Shown: positions 54,370 through 63,255 of the stretch, in pieces
How positions within the stretch are numbered: position 1 is the first letter of the stretch
Layout: each line of letters opens with the position of its first letter
Assembly (NCBI RefSeq): GCF_000940805.1
Contig: NZ_CP007142.1
Span: 344,593-408,592 of the forward strand
Length of the DNA stretch: 64,000 nucleotides
Reading direction: 5' to 3'
From: Gynuella sunshinyii YC6258
Lineage (GTDB): Bacteria; Pseudomonadota; Gammaproteobacteria; Pseudomonadales; Natronospirillaceae
Made by a program: the position numbers and the translations under genes
The notes under the pieces: generated by a model
What the model was told of the DNA's origin: nothing
Database searches by the model: none
What the model saw: only the letters and a program-made list of their open reading frames with translations

Positions 54370-55266
54370 ATGAGCCACAATCATCATGACCATCACCATC
54401 ATCACGATAGCAGTCAGTCGATGGGACTGGCATTCCTGCTAAACACGGTATTTATGGTCATTGAGTTTATTGGTGGGCTGATGACGGGTTCCACAGCGAT
54501 TCTGTCTGATGCCGTCCACGACCTTGGAGACAGCATTGCTCTGGCTTCTGCCTGGTTAATGGAAAAAAAATCCCTGAAACCGGCAGATTCCCGTTATACC
54601 TTTGGTTACCGCCGGTTAAGCAGCCTGAGCGCCTTACTCAACGCGACAATACTCGTGGCCGGCAGTCTCTGGGTTGTTGGTCTCAGTATCAGTCGTTTCT
54701 GGCAACCAACGGAGTTACATGTGGAGGGCATGCTGGCTCTGGCGATACTGGGTACGGCGGTTAACGGTTTTGCCGCCATCCGCATTATCCGGAAAACCAA
54801 CAACCTCAATCAAAATGTGATGCGCTGGCATTTACTGGAAGATGCACTTGGATGGCTGGCGGTTCTGATTGGCGCCATTATTATCCGTCTGACCGGCTGG
54901 ACCTGGATAGACCCATTACTGGCCATCCTGGTTGCCATCATAGTCGGTTCTGCAGCATTCCGGTCACTGCAAAAGGCCTATGCGATTATTAGCCAGCAAT
55001 CACCGGAGCCGGAGTTGTACGATACGATCAAAGCCCGGGTGGAAGCGCTTGAGGCCGTGGACTCAGCTCATCACCTGAGATTATGGACTCAGGATGGAGA
55101 GAGCCATGTCCTGAGTCTGCATGTCGTAACGCATGAAGAAATTACTTCCACTCAGTATCAGGCACTCAAGCAGGAACTGAAACATGTGCTAGCTGAATTT
55201 CACATAGATCACTCCACTGTCGAAATTGAATATCCGCAAGAGGTATGTCGGTTGGACAAAATATGA
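54370..55266 (+). CDS. Cation diffusion facilitator (metal efflux)
   Basis: 298 residues from ATG 54370, with GGAG 9 bases upstream. The N-terminus is His-rich (HNHHDHHHHHD), then six membrane helices follow with the site-A metal ligands in SDAVHDLGDS (helix 2) and HLLEDALGW (helix 5), then a cytoplasmic dimer domain. The His/Asp pattern is of the Zn/Cd group. It exports divalent metal in exchange for protons. The MerR-like regulator is divergent and the promoter has the expected 19-bp spacer. Confidence 0.92.
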   Translation: MSHNHHDHHHHHDSSQSMGLAFLLNTVFMVIEFIGGLMTGSTAILSDAVHDLGDSIALASAWLMEKKSLKPADSRYTFGYRRLSSLSALLNATILVAGSLWVVGLSISRFWQPTELHVEGMLALAILGTAVNGFAAIRIIRKTNNLNQNVMRWHLLEDALGWLAVLIGAIIIRLTGWTWIDPLLAILVAIIVGSAAFRSLQKAYAIISQQSPEPELYDTIKARVEALEAVDSAHHLRLWTQDGESHVLSLHVVTHEEITSTQYQALKQELKHVLAEFHIDHSTVEIEYPQEVCRLDKI

Positions 55267-55324
55267 CCCTTTTTGTTCATGTTCACGGCACCTCTGCAGT
55301 GTCTTTTAAGACAAACGGGAATAT

Positions 55325-55352
55325 TGGGCGGTTTTGTACCAGTCACCGCCCA
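55325..55352. terminator. Hairpin between the CDF and MATE genes
   Basis: A perfect 8-bp stem (TGGGCGGT / ACCGCCCA) with a 12-base loop lies between convergent genes. The T tract is weak. Confidence 0.5.
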
Positions 55353-55360
55353 GCCGAAAG

Positions 55361-56725
55361 TCATACAGCCTCAGCCTCCAATTCTCCCAGTTCTCGATAT
55401 CCAATACGAATAAACATCCAGGACACCAGGAATGTTCCCAGGCTGGCAATGGGGTAAGTGAACCATATCGCGTTGACTCCCAGCAGTACCGGTGTCACCA
55501 GCAGCAACGGCAGGTGTAATAGATATACTCTGAAGCTCGACAGAAACAATGCCGGTCTGGCCTTGCCAATTGCCTGAAAATAGGCAGCCCAGATACTGGC
55601 CGCACCCATCACGAAAAAGCCCAGGAATACATACCGGGCAATAAAGATACCTTGCTCCAACAAAGGTGGATCACTGGTAAACAGACGAAGAATGTGTTCA
55701 GGCAGGAATACCATCAACAGCGTGCAAAGAGTGCAGTATAAAGTTACGACAATAACCGCAAGAGAAGAAATCGCCCGTACCCGGTCGAATTGACGGGCAC
55801 CGTAGTTATAACTGCAGATCGTCTGATAAGAGATCACCATGCCTACAAGCGGGAAAAACAAAAACATGAATATGCGGGCGACAATACCATAGGCACTGAT
55901 GATGTAATCTGTCTCCGCCAGTCCTGAACGACTCAACGTGGCATTCACCATTCCAATCACCACCGATACTCCGACGTTGGAAAAAAATATTGGCAAACCC
56001 AGCAGGAAAATATTCCTGCTGATTGAGCTATCCAGTTTAAACGTCGTCAGTTTGATCTTCAGATGGGTCCGGCCGGATAAAAACAACCACAACATCATTA
56101 ACATGGTAATGGCCTGGGACAGCACAGTCGCCAAAGCAACCCCGACAACGCCCCAATGCAGAACATAAATGGCAATAGGGTCTAGTATGATGTTCAAGAT
56201 GGATGACAGCAGAATCGAAAACATCAAATAGTGCATTTTCCCTTCCGCCCGGGCGAGATCATTCAAACAGCTCAGCAGCATGACGATTGTAGTGCCCCAG
56301 ACAATGGGAACCAGATACGCAACAGAGTAGCCCCAGAGCTGACCGGTTACACCGAGCAAATGTAACAATGGTGCCATAAAGACCTGAATCAGCAATGTCA
56401 GCAATAACCCACAAAACAATGCCAGAAACAGCGAATTTCCGGTTACCTCCTGGGCACCCTTTTCGTCTTTGGCACCGAGCCTGCGGGTCACAATTGAAGC
56501 GGTGCCAGAGCCGATCAGTCCGGCAACAGCAAAAATCGCCATCTGGATTGGAAAGACTATCGATACTCCACCAATGGCCAGGGAATTAACCCCGCGTGCA
56601 ATGAACAGTGCATCCACCACATTATAAAGTCCGCCTACCAGCAGGCCAAAGATGATAGGCATCGAAAGCGACGCAAACAAACGGCCAATAGGAGCCGTCC
56701 CCAGTCTTGCAGAATGAGCAGACAT
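55361..56725 (-). CDS. MATE-family efflux transporter
   Basis: A 454-residue inner-membrane protein with 12 helices. It follows the MATE pattern: two six-helix bundles, with VGGLYNVVDALFIARGVNSLAIGGVSIVFPI (in parts) near the start and PLVGMVISYQTICSYNYGARQFDRVRA midway. It exports cationic drugs or metabolites in exchange for Na+ or H+. It lies 21 bp from the DUF2239 gene on the same strand (56747-57298) and may be co-transcribed with it. The substrate is unknown. Confidence 0.9.
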   Translation of the reverse strand: MSAHSARLGTAPIGRLFASLSMPIIFGLLVGGLYNVVDALFIARGVNSLAIGGVSIVFPIQMAIFAVAGLIGSGTASIVTRRLGAKDEKGAQEVTGNSLFLALFCGLLLTLLIQVFMAPLLHLLGVTGQLWGYSVAYLVPIVWGTTIVMLLSCLNDLARAEGKMHYLMFSILLSSILNIILDPIAIYVLHWGVVGVALATVLSQAITMLMMLWLFLSGRTHLKIKLTTFKLDSSISRNIFLLGLPIFFSNVGVSVVIGMVNATLSRSGLAETDYIISAYGIVARIFMFLFFPLVGMVISYQTICSYNYGARQFDRVRAISSLAVIVVTLYCTLCTLLMVFLPEHILRLFTSDPPLLEQGIFIARYVFLGFFVMGAASIWAAYFQAIGKARPALFLSSFRVYLLHLPLLLVTPVLLGVNAIWFTYPIASLGTFLVSWMFIRIGYRELGELEAEAV

Positions 56726-56746
56726 ACTATTTCCTCAAAATGGAAT

Positions 56747-57298
56747 TCAGTGGTCGTTCGATACACCGAGTTCATCAAATTTATTCAACGCGAATGTGCG
56801 AATATCCACAGGCCAATCACGCATATTTTGTTCAAATTCCTGACGATTGTTTCGATACAACGCCCGAATGACTTCCTCAAATGCAGGAAAGTCACCCGCC
56901 GTCAGCGACAGAAAGCGATACAGCCTCTCCTGATGTTCCTTCATCTGTTGCTCCGGCGGAGCCTGTTTGATAGCAGTTTCCACCAGTTTTCGCAGCGTGA
57001 CAGATGCGCCCCCTGACTGTCGGGCCAACCACTCCCAGTGCCTTGGCAACAACGTGACTTCTTTGGGCTCAACACCGAGTTTTGGCCTGCCTCTTTGCGT
57101 GGTTTTTGACAGATTAAGCCTGCCAAGAACGTCTATTGTCTCACCTCGCCAGTCAAACTCTTTACGCTGACAGCTTTCGGTTTCCAGTAATAACGGCTCA
57201 ATAAGCGGATCCAGTTGCTTAACCGCTTCAACAACAGTTTCTAACGAACCTTGAGCAATCAGTCGGTTTTGATAAAAAGCAGAATAATGTGTCTTCAT
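56747..57298 (-). CDS. DUF2239-family protein, possible ribbon-helix-helix DNA-binding protein
   Basis: 183 residues from ATG 57298, which has AAGG 8 bases before it; GTG 57307 would add three residues. The core RGRPKLGVEPKEVTLLPRHW followed by EWLARQSGGASVTLRKLVETA (about 69-109) is the DUF2239 signature. Residues 79-109 read as a strand (EVTLLP), a helix, a GGAS turn and a second helix, as in ribbon-helix-helix repressors. Two identical palindromes overlap its promoter, which fits self-repression. DNA binding is my inference. The MATE gene follows 21 bp downstream and may be part of the same unit. Confidence 0.8.
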   Translation of the reverse strand: MKTHYSAFYQNRLIAQGSLETVVEAVKQLDPLIEPLLLETESCQRKEFDWRGETIDVLGRLNLSKTTQRGRPKLGVEPKEVTLLPRHWEWLARQSGGASVTLRKLVETAIKQAPPEQQMKEHQERLYRFLSLTAGDFPAFEEVIRALYRNNRQEFEQNMRDWPVDIRTFALNKFDELGVSNDH

Positions 57299-57330
57299 GA
57301 CAGTCACCTTTATTTTCAGGTGCCGAGATT

Positions 57331-57375
57331 ATTACCCGGGTAAAAATATTAAGCAATATTACCCGGGTAAAAATA
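57331..57375. repeat. Two 18-bp direct repeats, each with the palindrome TTACCCGGGTAA
   Basis: The 18-bp sequence ATTACCCGGGTAAAAATA occurs at 57331-57348 and 57358-57375, 27 bp apart. Each contains the perfect 12-bp palindrome TTACCCGGGTAA (57332-57343 and 57359-57370). One copy lies between the -35 and -10 of the DUF2239 promoter and one just after the -10. This is the pattern of a repressor operator pair. Confidence 0.75.
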
Positions 57376-57383
57376 ATGATCAA
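57355..57383 (-). promoter_or_regulatory. Promoter candidate for the DUF2239 gene
   Basis: On the minus strand, TTGATC (57378-57383) and AATATT (57355-57360) are 17 bp apart. The spacer contains one TTACCCGGGTAA palindrome. Confidence 0.45.
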
Positions 57384-57526
57384 GCCGATCTGATGCCTGA
57401 GTTTTTTTGCCTCACTCCATGCTAATGTAAAAATAATTTTTTATTTACAGACAAAATAAGAGAATTATTTTTAATTTATGGCCAATACAAGCACCAAAAT
57501 AGCAAATTAATACTCCTGCAAATCCT

Positions 57527-58003
57527 TCATAATGGCCCATAGTAATTCAGTGGAATGGCCGTTGTAGCTTTCATTTCTTCCATGGAAAACATTGAAGAAA
57601 CCTCCTGAAAACTGACCTCGGCAATGAGTTGCTTGTAGACCTTGTCATAAGCAGCAATGTCAGGCAGCACCAGATGAAGCAGATAATCGACACTGCCACT
57701 GAGGCGATACATGCTGAGAATCTCCGGAATCTGCTGAACGGTATTGCGGAACTTTTCCAGCCATTCAATGGAATGATCACGGGTCTTTATGGCAACAAAT
57801 ACAGTAACCCCGACATTCAGTTTGTTGTGATCCAGTAAAGCCACTCGGTTGCGAATGTATCCCTCCCGCTCCAGCCGCTGAATACGGCGCCAGCAGGGAG
57901 TGACTGACAGATTGACCTGAGGGGCGATTTCCGCGACTGGCAAAGCCGCATTTTGTTGCAGTAGAGACAGGATCTTCAGATCTGTTTTATCGAGCTTTTC
58001 CAT
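57527..58003 (-). CDS. Lrp/AsnC-family transcriptional regulator
   Basis: A 158-residue regulator. The N-terminal helix-turn-helix reads LKILSLLQQNAALPVAEIAPQVNLSVTPCWRRIQRLE in parts, and the C-terminal RAM ligand-binding domain has GVTVFVAIKTRDH and LSMYRLSGSVDYLLHLVLPD. It is divergent from a cysteine-synthase-like gene. This layout matches the cysteine-responsive regulator DecR/CyuR (YbaO), which activates a cysteine-detoxifying desulfidase in E. coli. Confidence 0.88.
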   Translation of the reverse strand: MEKLDKTDLKILSLLQQNAALPVAEIAPQVNLSVTPCWRRIQRLEREGYIRNRVALLDHNKLNVGVTVFVAIKTRDHSIEWLEKFRNTVQQIPEILSMYRLSGSVDYLLHLVLPDIAAYDKVYKQLIAEVSFQEVSSMFSMEEMKATTAIPLNYYGPL

Positions 58004-58073
58004 AATTGCGCAAAAATATTTTTAAATGAAATAAGACTATAAACTTTTTTTGCAAATGAGGTAGTGCCAGATC

Positions 58074-59153
58074 ATGACGTTTATATACCCCTCCAGTGAG
58101 TCCCGTCAGCAGCGACAATGGGTACTCAATGCTATCGCCATGCTGGAGCAGGAAGAGCAAAGTGCATCGGCGACACCTCTACGGAAACTATCCCTGCCAT
58201 CTCTACCCGGAATCACTCTGTATCTGAAAGATGAATCAACTCATCCCAGCGGCAGTCTCAAACACCGGCTGGCACGCTCTTTATTGCTCTATGGTCTGTG
58301 CAATGGTCATATTCTGCCGGGAACGCCATTGGTGGAAGCCTCATCCGGCTCCACTGCAGTCTCAGTCGCTTTTTTTGCCCGCCAGCTACAACTACCTTTC
58401 ACTGCGGTTATGACCCGCTCGACTGCGGCTGCCAAGATTCAGGCCATCCAGGATCTTGGCGGTCATTGTCATCTGGTGGAACATGCCCATCAGGTGTACG
58501 ACGTGGCACAACAGATAGCGGATCAACAGAACAGTTATTATCTCGATCAATTCACCAATGCAGAACGAGCCACCAACTGGCGGGGTAACAACCTGCCTGA
58601 GGAGATTTTCCAGCAGCTGAATGACCTTGGTGAGCCGCATCCCGATTACCTGGTCATGAGTGCCGGTACCGGCGGAACCGCAACAACAATGGGACGCTAT
58701 TTGCGCTACCACGGAATGACCACACAGCTGTGTGTCGCTGACCCGGAAAACTCCGTCTTTTACGATAGTTATATCAGTGGAAACCGTAATTTGACGGCAT
58801 TGTACAGCTCCAGGATAGAAGGTATCGGTCGGCCAAAGGTGGAACCTTCATTCATTTCGGGAGTCATCGACCGGATGGTCAAAGTTACGGACGTCAATTC
58901 TATTGGTGCGATGAAAACCTTGTCCGACCTTTTGGGCTCCAAAGTTGGGGCCTCCACAGGCACTAATTTTTATGCCTGCCTGTTGCTGGCAAAAGATATG
59001 ATTGATACCGGACAAAAAGGAGTAATTGTCAGCGTTATTTGTGATCATGGCAACCGATATCTGGACAGCTATTACAGCCAGAAATGGGTTTTAGAATATT
59101 TTCCGGAAGCTGAAACCGTGCATCAGTTATTGAATGAAAAGTTCATGAACTGA
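58074..59153 (+). CDS. PLP-dependent cysteine synthase-family protein (L-cysteine desulfhydrase Cds1-like)
   Basis: A 359-residue fold-type II PLP enzyme. The PLP lysine is K63 in HPSGSLKHRLA, the glycine-rich phosphate-binding loop reads SAGTGGTATTMGRYL, and VEASSGSTAVSVAFFA is the Ser/Asn loop. The subgroup with YYLDQFTNAERATNWRGNN is that of Cds1-type desulfhydrases, which release sulfide from cysteine. It is divergent from the Lrp-family regulator with a 70-bp gap, which suggests cysteine-induced control. Confidence 0.82.
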   Translation: MTFIYPSSESRQQRQWVLNAIAMLEQEEQSASATPLRKLSLPSLPGITLYLKDESTHPSGSLKHRLARSLLLYGLCNGHILPGTPLVEASSGSTAVSVAFFARQLQLPFTAVMTRSTAAAKIQAIQDLGGHCHLVEHAHQVYDVAQQIADQQNSYYLDQFTNAERATNWRGNNLPEEIFQQLNDLGEPHPDYLVMSAGTGGTATTMGRYLRYHGMTTQLCVADPENSVFYDSYISGNRNLTALYSSRIEGIGRPKVEPSFISGVIDRMVKVTDVNSIGAMKTLSDLLGSKVGASTGTNFYACLLLAKDMIDTGQKGVIVSVICDHGNRYLDSYYSQKWVLEYFPEAETVHQLLNEKFMN

Positions 59154-59297
59154 TTCTGATTTGATTTTTCAACATGCATATTCCTTCCTCATTTGAATGC
59201 TAGATTTGTAAATGTCGCGGCAACCATAAGAGCTCGATGACAGAAATACGCGGTATCTGAAATCGGACCACCCTCAAATAAGGATGAGACCATTCAT

Positions 59298-60563
59298 ATG
59301 CAACTTTTCACAACTGATCAACGATTATTATTGATCACCTTATCACTCGTTCTGACTTTGTCCGGTTGTAATACGGATTCTGATGACTCAAATACGAATA
59401 CAGCAAATGAGAGCACCATTGTCACCGACTCCACTGACGCATCAGTATCCGCTAATGAAAATAACGTGGATTATAGTAAGGTGACAGTTGGCGATTGTGC
59501 TGCTGATAGTGATCTTGAAACTATCGTCTGCACAGCACAGGCATTTTTCGACACCTTAACTACCAGCGAATATGAAACAGTCATCCTCGACTGGGGCGAT
59601 GCTGAAGCCAAGACAACCTGGTCAAATCTCCCTAATGCCTCACGCAATGGTTTGATGTTTGGTAATTTATCCGAAGAGGCACGGCTGGCAGCCATGACTG
59701 TTGCCAAAGCCGTTCTCACCGACGAAGGCTACGATGACTTTCTTGGCGTTTTGGCAGCCGATGATTATCTGAACGAGCAAGGAGGAGCCGGGGGCGGAAC
59801 AGGAACACCTCCGGATGGTGACGCAGGTACGCCTCCTGACGGCTCAGGAATGCCATCAGAGGGTGGCAGCGGTGGTCTGACATATTCATCTGACAATTAT
59901 TATATTGCGTTTATAGGTGAACCTTCTGTCAGTGGTGACTGGATGCTGCAAATTGGTGGCCACCATCTGGCATATAACGTTACCTTCCTAAGTGGTAGCG
60001 CTTACCCGGTTCCAAATCATATTGGGGTCGAACCCAAAAGTGCGTTTGAAATAAATTCGGCCACTTATGCACCTCTGGCTGATGAAGGGGATGCTATGGT
60101 CGCTATGTTTGATGCTCTGGATAAAATACAACTGGCTGAAGCTTATCTTCAGGATCAGAGTTATTCCGATGTGCTGATGGGCCCCGATAATGGCAGCGCC
60201 ACACTCCCAACGGATTACCCTACAGGCATGGACCGCGAAGGAATACTGGTATCGACTTTGTCTGACACTCAAAAATCTGCTGTTATTGAAGCAATCAAAG
60301 CCTGGGTTGAAGATTACAGTGGCGAAATTTCAGCACCGCTCATGGAAGAATATGCTTCTGACATAGCATTCAACGACACATATATAGCATGGTCAGGCGA
60401 CGAAAGCGCAGGCGTGGATGTGGACATAGAAGGTACATATATGAGAATTGATGGCCCAAGATTATGGATTGAAATAGTTTGTCAGGCTGGCGTGATTTTG
60501 TCCGGAACACATTACCATACAATGTTCCGCGATAAATCATACGATTACGGAAACAGCCTCTGA
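59298..60563 (+). CDS. DUF3500 lipoprotein
   Basis: A 421-residue lipoprotein. LTLSGC puts the lipid on Cys24, followed by a Ser/Thr/Asn/Asp-rich linker. The DUF3500 domain begins near residue 75 and ends with SGTHYHTMFRDKSYDYGN. GGHHLAYNVTFLSG is another family motif. A low-complexity stretch (about 156-190, Gly-rich with two PPDG copies) interrupts the domain and is probably a surface loop. The function of DUF3500 is unknown. The HupE-like gene follows 83 bp downstream, and I infer a joint role, possibly with metal. Confidence 0.85.
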   Translation: MQLFTTDQRLLLITLSLVLTLSGCNTDSDDSNTNTANESTIVTDSTDASVSANENNVDYSKVTVGDCAADSDLETIVCTAQAFFDTLTTSEYETVILDWGDAEAKTTWSNLPNASRNGLMFGNLSEEARLAAMTVAKAVLTDEGYDDFLGVLAADDYLNEQGGAGGGTGTPPDGDAGTPPDGSGMPSEGGSGGLTYSSDNYYIAFIGEPSVSGDWMLQIGGHHLAYNVTFLSGSAYPVPNHIGVEPKSAFEINSATYAPLADEGDAMVAMFDALDKIQLAEAYLQDQSYSDVLMGPDNGSATLPTDYPTGMDREGILVSTLSDTQKSAVIEAIKAWVEDYSGEISAPLMEEYASDIAFNDTYIAWSGDESAGVDVDIEGTYMRIDGPRLWIEIVCQAGVILSGTHYHTMFRDKSYDYGNSL

Positions 60564-60646
60564 TATTCACTGTCTATCACCCGACAAATGTTAACGTCGG
60601 GTGAACATACACTGACCATCTCTCAAATTTTTATCAGGAATACAGT

Positions 60647-61903
60647 ATGCGCCTTTGTTATCGCATTCTGCTGCTGACATTTATGACGGGCTGGAGTCAG
60701 GCCCACGACGTACTGACCAGCAGCATTTTTTTTGATTTTCGAAGCGACATGATACTTGCAGAAATGCATGTTCCACTTGACCAACTGCACTTGGCCGCCC
60801 CGGAATTTGGCAGCAAAACCCAGATTGATCTGGACGATGATCATCAGCAAGCCATCAGTAAGTATCTCTCTCAACACATTCAACTGTTGAGCGCGCCAAA
60901 AAAAGCATTGCCTATGAAGGTCGATAAACTGCAGCAGATCCAGATCGATCAACAGCCGTTTTTATATATAGAACTAAAATTTCCAATATCAGATACCAAC
61001 ACGCTCGTTTTCAAAAGCGATGTCATTCTGCATCAGGTGGTAACACATAGAACTCTTGTGTCTGTACGTTCAGACTTTAAAACCGCTACATTTTCCGATG
61101 CACCCAGATTGATTGGCGTACTGCGCTACAAGCACAAAGACGTTCTGATTGATCGTGAGCAGGCGAGCATCTGGCAAGGTTTTTTGGCAATTTTGTCCGC
61201 AGGAATGCATCACATAGCAGAAGGCAATGATCATTTATTGTTTTTATGCTGTCTGCTGTTGCCAGCTCCACTGGCAAGATCAGGATTCCGATGGACCACT
61301 GCTGTGCCATTAGGTACCTGCATGGGGAGCATCGTGAAGATCGTTACTGCATTCACGCTGGCTCATTCACTCACACTTGCACTGGCATCCACACAACTGC
61401 TAAAGGTACCGTCACGTCCGGTGGAAATTCTGGTCGCCGCCTCCATTCTGGTTTCTGCGATACATGCCATTCGCCCGGTCTTTGGTGCAAACGCGACAGC
61501 CGTTGCCGCTGGTTTTGGACTGATTCACGGTCTTGCATTTGCCAGTGAAATGGCCGGTCGCGGCTTTACTGGACTCGATCTGATAATGTCGCTTGCCGGA
61601 TTTAATATCGGTATTGAGATCATGCAACTACTCATCGTCGGTGCCTTGATGCCCTGGTTGATCCTCAGCAGTCGAAGCCATTGGTACTCAATACTCCGCA
61701 TCACCGGTAGCGCCCTGGCAATTATGGTATCCCTGGCCTGGATAGCCGAACGTACCTGGAACATGAGCAGTCCCGTTGATGCATGGATTCAAGTGCTGCG
61801 CAGTGAAGGTATGTGGATTTATTTATTCTTAACAGCAATCGCCTGTGCCAGTGTCATCTGGTCGAAGCGCTACCGCTCACCAGATTTGAATAAGACGTTG
61901 TAA
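60647..61903 (+). CDS. HupE/UreJ-type membrane protein
   Basis: A 418-residue protein. A signal peptide (MRLCYRILLLTFMTGWSQA) and an extracytoplasmic domain of about 170 residues precede a HupE/UreJ_2 membrane domain of six or more helices. The membrane part opens with GMHHIAEGNDHLLFL, the His-rich motif of the HupE family, and contains HSLTLALAS and FGLIHGLAFASE. HupE/UreJ proteins import nickel or related metals. It forms a pair with the DUF3500 lipoprotein. Confidence 0.87.
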   Translation: MRLCYRILLLTFMTGWSQAHDVLTSSIFFDFRSDMILAEMHVPLDQLHLAAPEFGSKTQIDLDDDHQQAISKYLSQHIQLLSAPKKALPMKVDKLQQIQIDQQPFLYIELKFPISDTNTLVFKSDVILHQVVTHRTLVSVRSDFKTATFSDAPRLIGVLRYKHKDVLIDREQASIWQGFLAILSAGMHHIAEGNDHLLFLCCLLLPAPLARSGFRWTTAVPLGTCMGSIVKIVTAFTLAHSLTLALASTQLLKVPSRPVEILVAASILVSAIHAIRPVFGANATAVAAGFGLIHGLAFASEMAGRGFTGLDLIMSLAGFNIGIEIMQLLIVGALMPWLILSSRSHWYSILRITGSALAIMVSLAWIAERTWNMSSPVDAWIQVLRSEGMWIYLFLTAIACASVIWSKRYRSPDLNKTL

Positions 61904-61974
61904 TACTCTGAATATCCGTCGAGATTGCATCGCACTACACTGTTTCTCTATCACAACAGTAATGGAGAACAGTC

Positions 61975-62769
61975 ATGTCACGGTTACCTACTTATTTTAT
62001 CTCTCATGGCGGCGGTCCATGGCCCTGGATACCGGAAATGCGGGCGATGATGTCGATATTGGAACAATCATTGGTCGATATTCCCAAACAGCTACCGGAA
62101 ACACCAAAAGCGATTCTGGTGATTTCCGGTCACTGGGAAGCGTCAACGTTCAGCATTATGAGCAGTGCGCAGCCACCCATGGTTTATGATTACTATGGTT
62201 TCCCGGACTATACCTATCAGATCCAATACCAGGCACCCGGCGCACCTGAATTCGCGAATAGAGTCCAGGAGCTGCTGAATACGGCCGGCATAAACGCAGT
62301 TACGGATGCCCACCAGGGCTTTGATCATGGTACCTTTGCACCGCTGTACATCATGTACCCCAAGGCAGACATGCCGATATTTCAGCTATCCCTGAAATCA
62401 GGTTACAGCGTCGAAGAGCACCTGGCGGTTGGCCGCGCGTTGCAGGGATTACGCGATGAAGGAGTTCTGATCATCGGCAGCGGCCTGAGCTATCATAATC
62501 TGCGCCTGAGAGGACCAGCCGCACGAGACCCTTCAAGTCAGTTCGATAACTGGCTGCGGGAAACATTGGAACAGACCGGCGAGGCAAGATCTGACCGTCT
62601 GAAGCACTGGTCCGGGGCCCCCTCGGCAAGAATCAGTCATCCGCGGGAAGATCATCTTATACCATTGATGGTCGCTGTTGGTGCCGCAGAACAGGACAAG
62701 GCCACCCGAGTTTACTTTGACCAGAATGCGATGGGCAGCGCAGTTGCCTCCAGTTATCGATTTGGCTGA
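61975..62769 (+). CDS. DODA-type extradiol ring-cleavage dioxygenase (LigB/YgiD-like)
   Basis: A 264-residue class III extradiol dioxygenase. The start RLPTYFISHGGGPWPWI is the family's metal-His segment, with VISGHWEA, FDHGTFAPLYIMYP and GSGLSYHNLR as further conserved parts. The fold binds Fe2+ or Zn2+ and opens catechol-like rings; YgiD acts on DOPA. The natural substrate here is unknown. It is convergent with the membrane protein gene at a gap of 6 bp. Confidence 0.9.
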   Translation: MSRLPTYFISHGGGPWPWIPEMRAMMSILEQSLVDIPKQLPETPKAILVISGHWEASTFSIMSSAQPPMVYDYYGFPDYTYQIQYQAPGAPEFANRVQELLNTAGINAVTDAHQGFDHGTFAPLYIMYPKADMPIFQLSLKSGYSVEEHLAVGRALQGLRDEGVLIIGSGLSYHNLRLRGPAARDPSSQFDNWLRETLEQTGEARSDRLKHWSGAPSARISHPREDHLIPLMVAVGAAEQDKATRVYFDQNAMGSAVASSYRFG

Positions 62770-62775
62770 GTTTAT

Positions 62776-63255
62776 TTACTCCGCATGGGCGGTCAGTCGC
62801 AAAAAGCCGCCCAATGCGCACAACAAAAATGAACAAGCCACGATTATGCCTATGGGATAGTACAAATTACCGGCTAAATCCAACTGGCTGTATTTGATAA
62901 TCATGATCAACGCTTCCAATACCAGCGCGATACAAACCGTGCCAACAAACCGGGTAATGGTCCGGCGGGTGTTCTGGAAAATCGTTTCCCCTTTCTTAAC
63001 CGTTGAATACTCTTTGCCTACGCCAACTCCCAACTCATACATCGCCAGAGAAATCACCAGCGTGTTAATGGTTCTGATGATCAGCGTGACAACATCAGCG
63101 GGGTCTGTCAGCAAACCATGGGCGAAATTGTAAACAGAAACCACCATAAGCGTCAGAGCGATAAGGTGGAATACCAATGAAAACATGTATGCCAGGCTGC
63201 GCTTATAATGAGAAAATACGGTGAGACTTCTTCGTACATTTAAAGACAACTTCAT
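62776..63255 (-). CDS. Small four-helix membrane protein, PsiE-like
   Basis: 159 residues from ATG 63255, which has AGGA 7 bases before it; a GTG six codons upstream lacks a good site. Four membrane helices are visible (about 26-50, 60-80, 102-120 and 132-155), with a basic N-terminus and a loop KEYSTVKKGETIFQNTRR between helices 2 and 3. The layout resembles PsiE-like proteins, but I do not see a firm family motif. The function is unknown. Confidence 0.7.
   Translation of the reverse strand: MKLSLNVRRSLTVFSHYKRSLAYMFSLVFHLIALTLMVVSVYNFAHGLLTDPADVVTLIIRTINTLVISLAMYELGVGVGKEYSTVKKGETIFQNTRRTITRFVGTVCIALVLEALIMIIKYSQLDLAGNLYYPIGIIVACSFLLCALGGFLRLTAHAE

Noticed and set aside
57331..57375. CRISPR-like repeat pair
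   Set aside because: There are only two copies with a 9-bp spacer, no cas genes, and each copy contains an operator-like palindrome.
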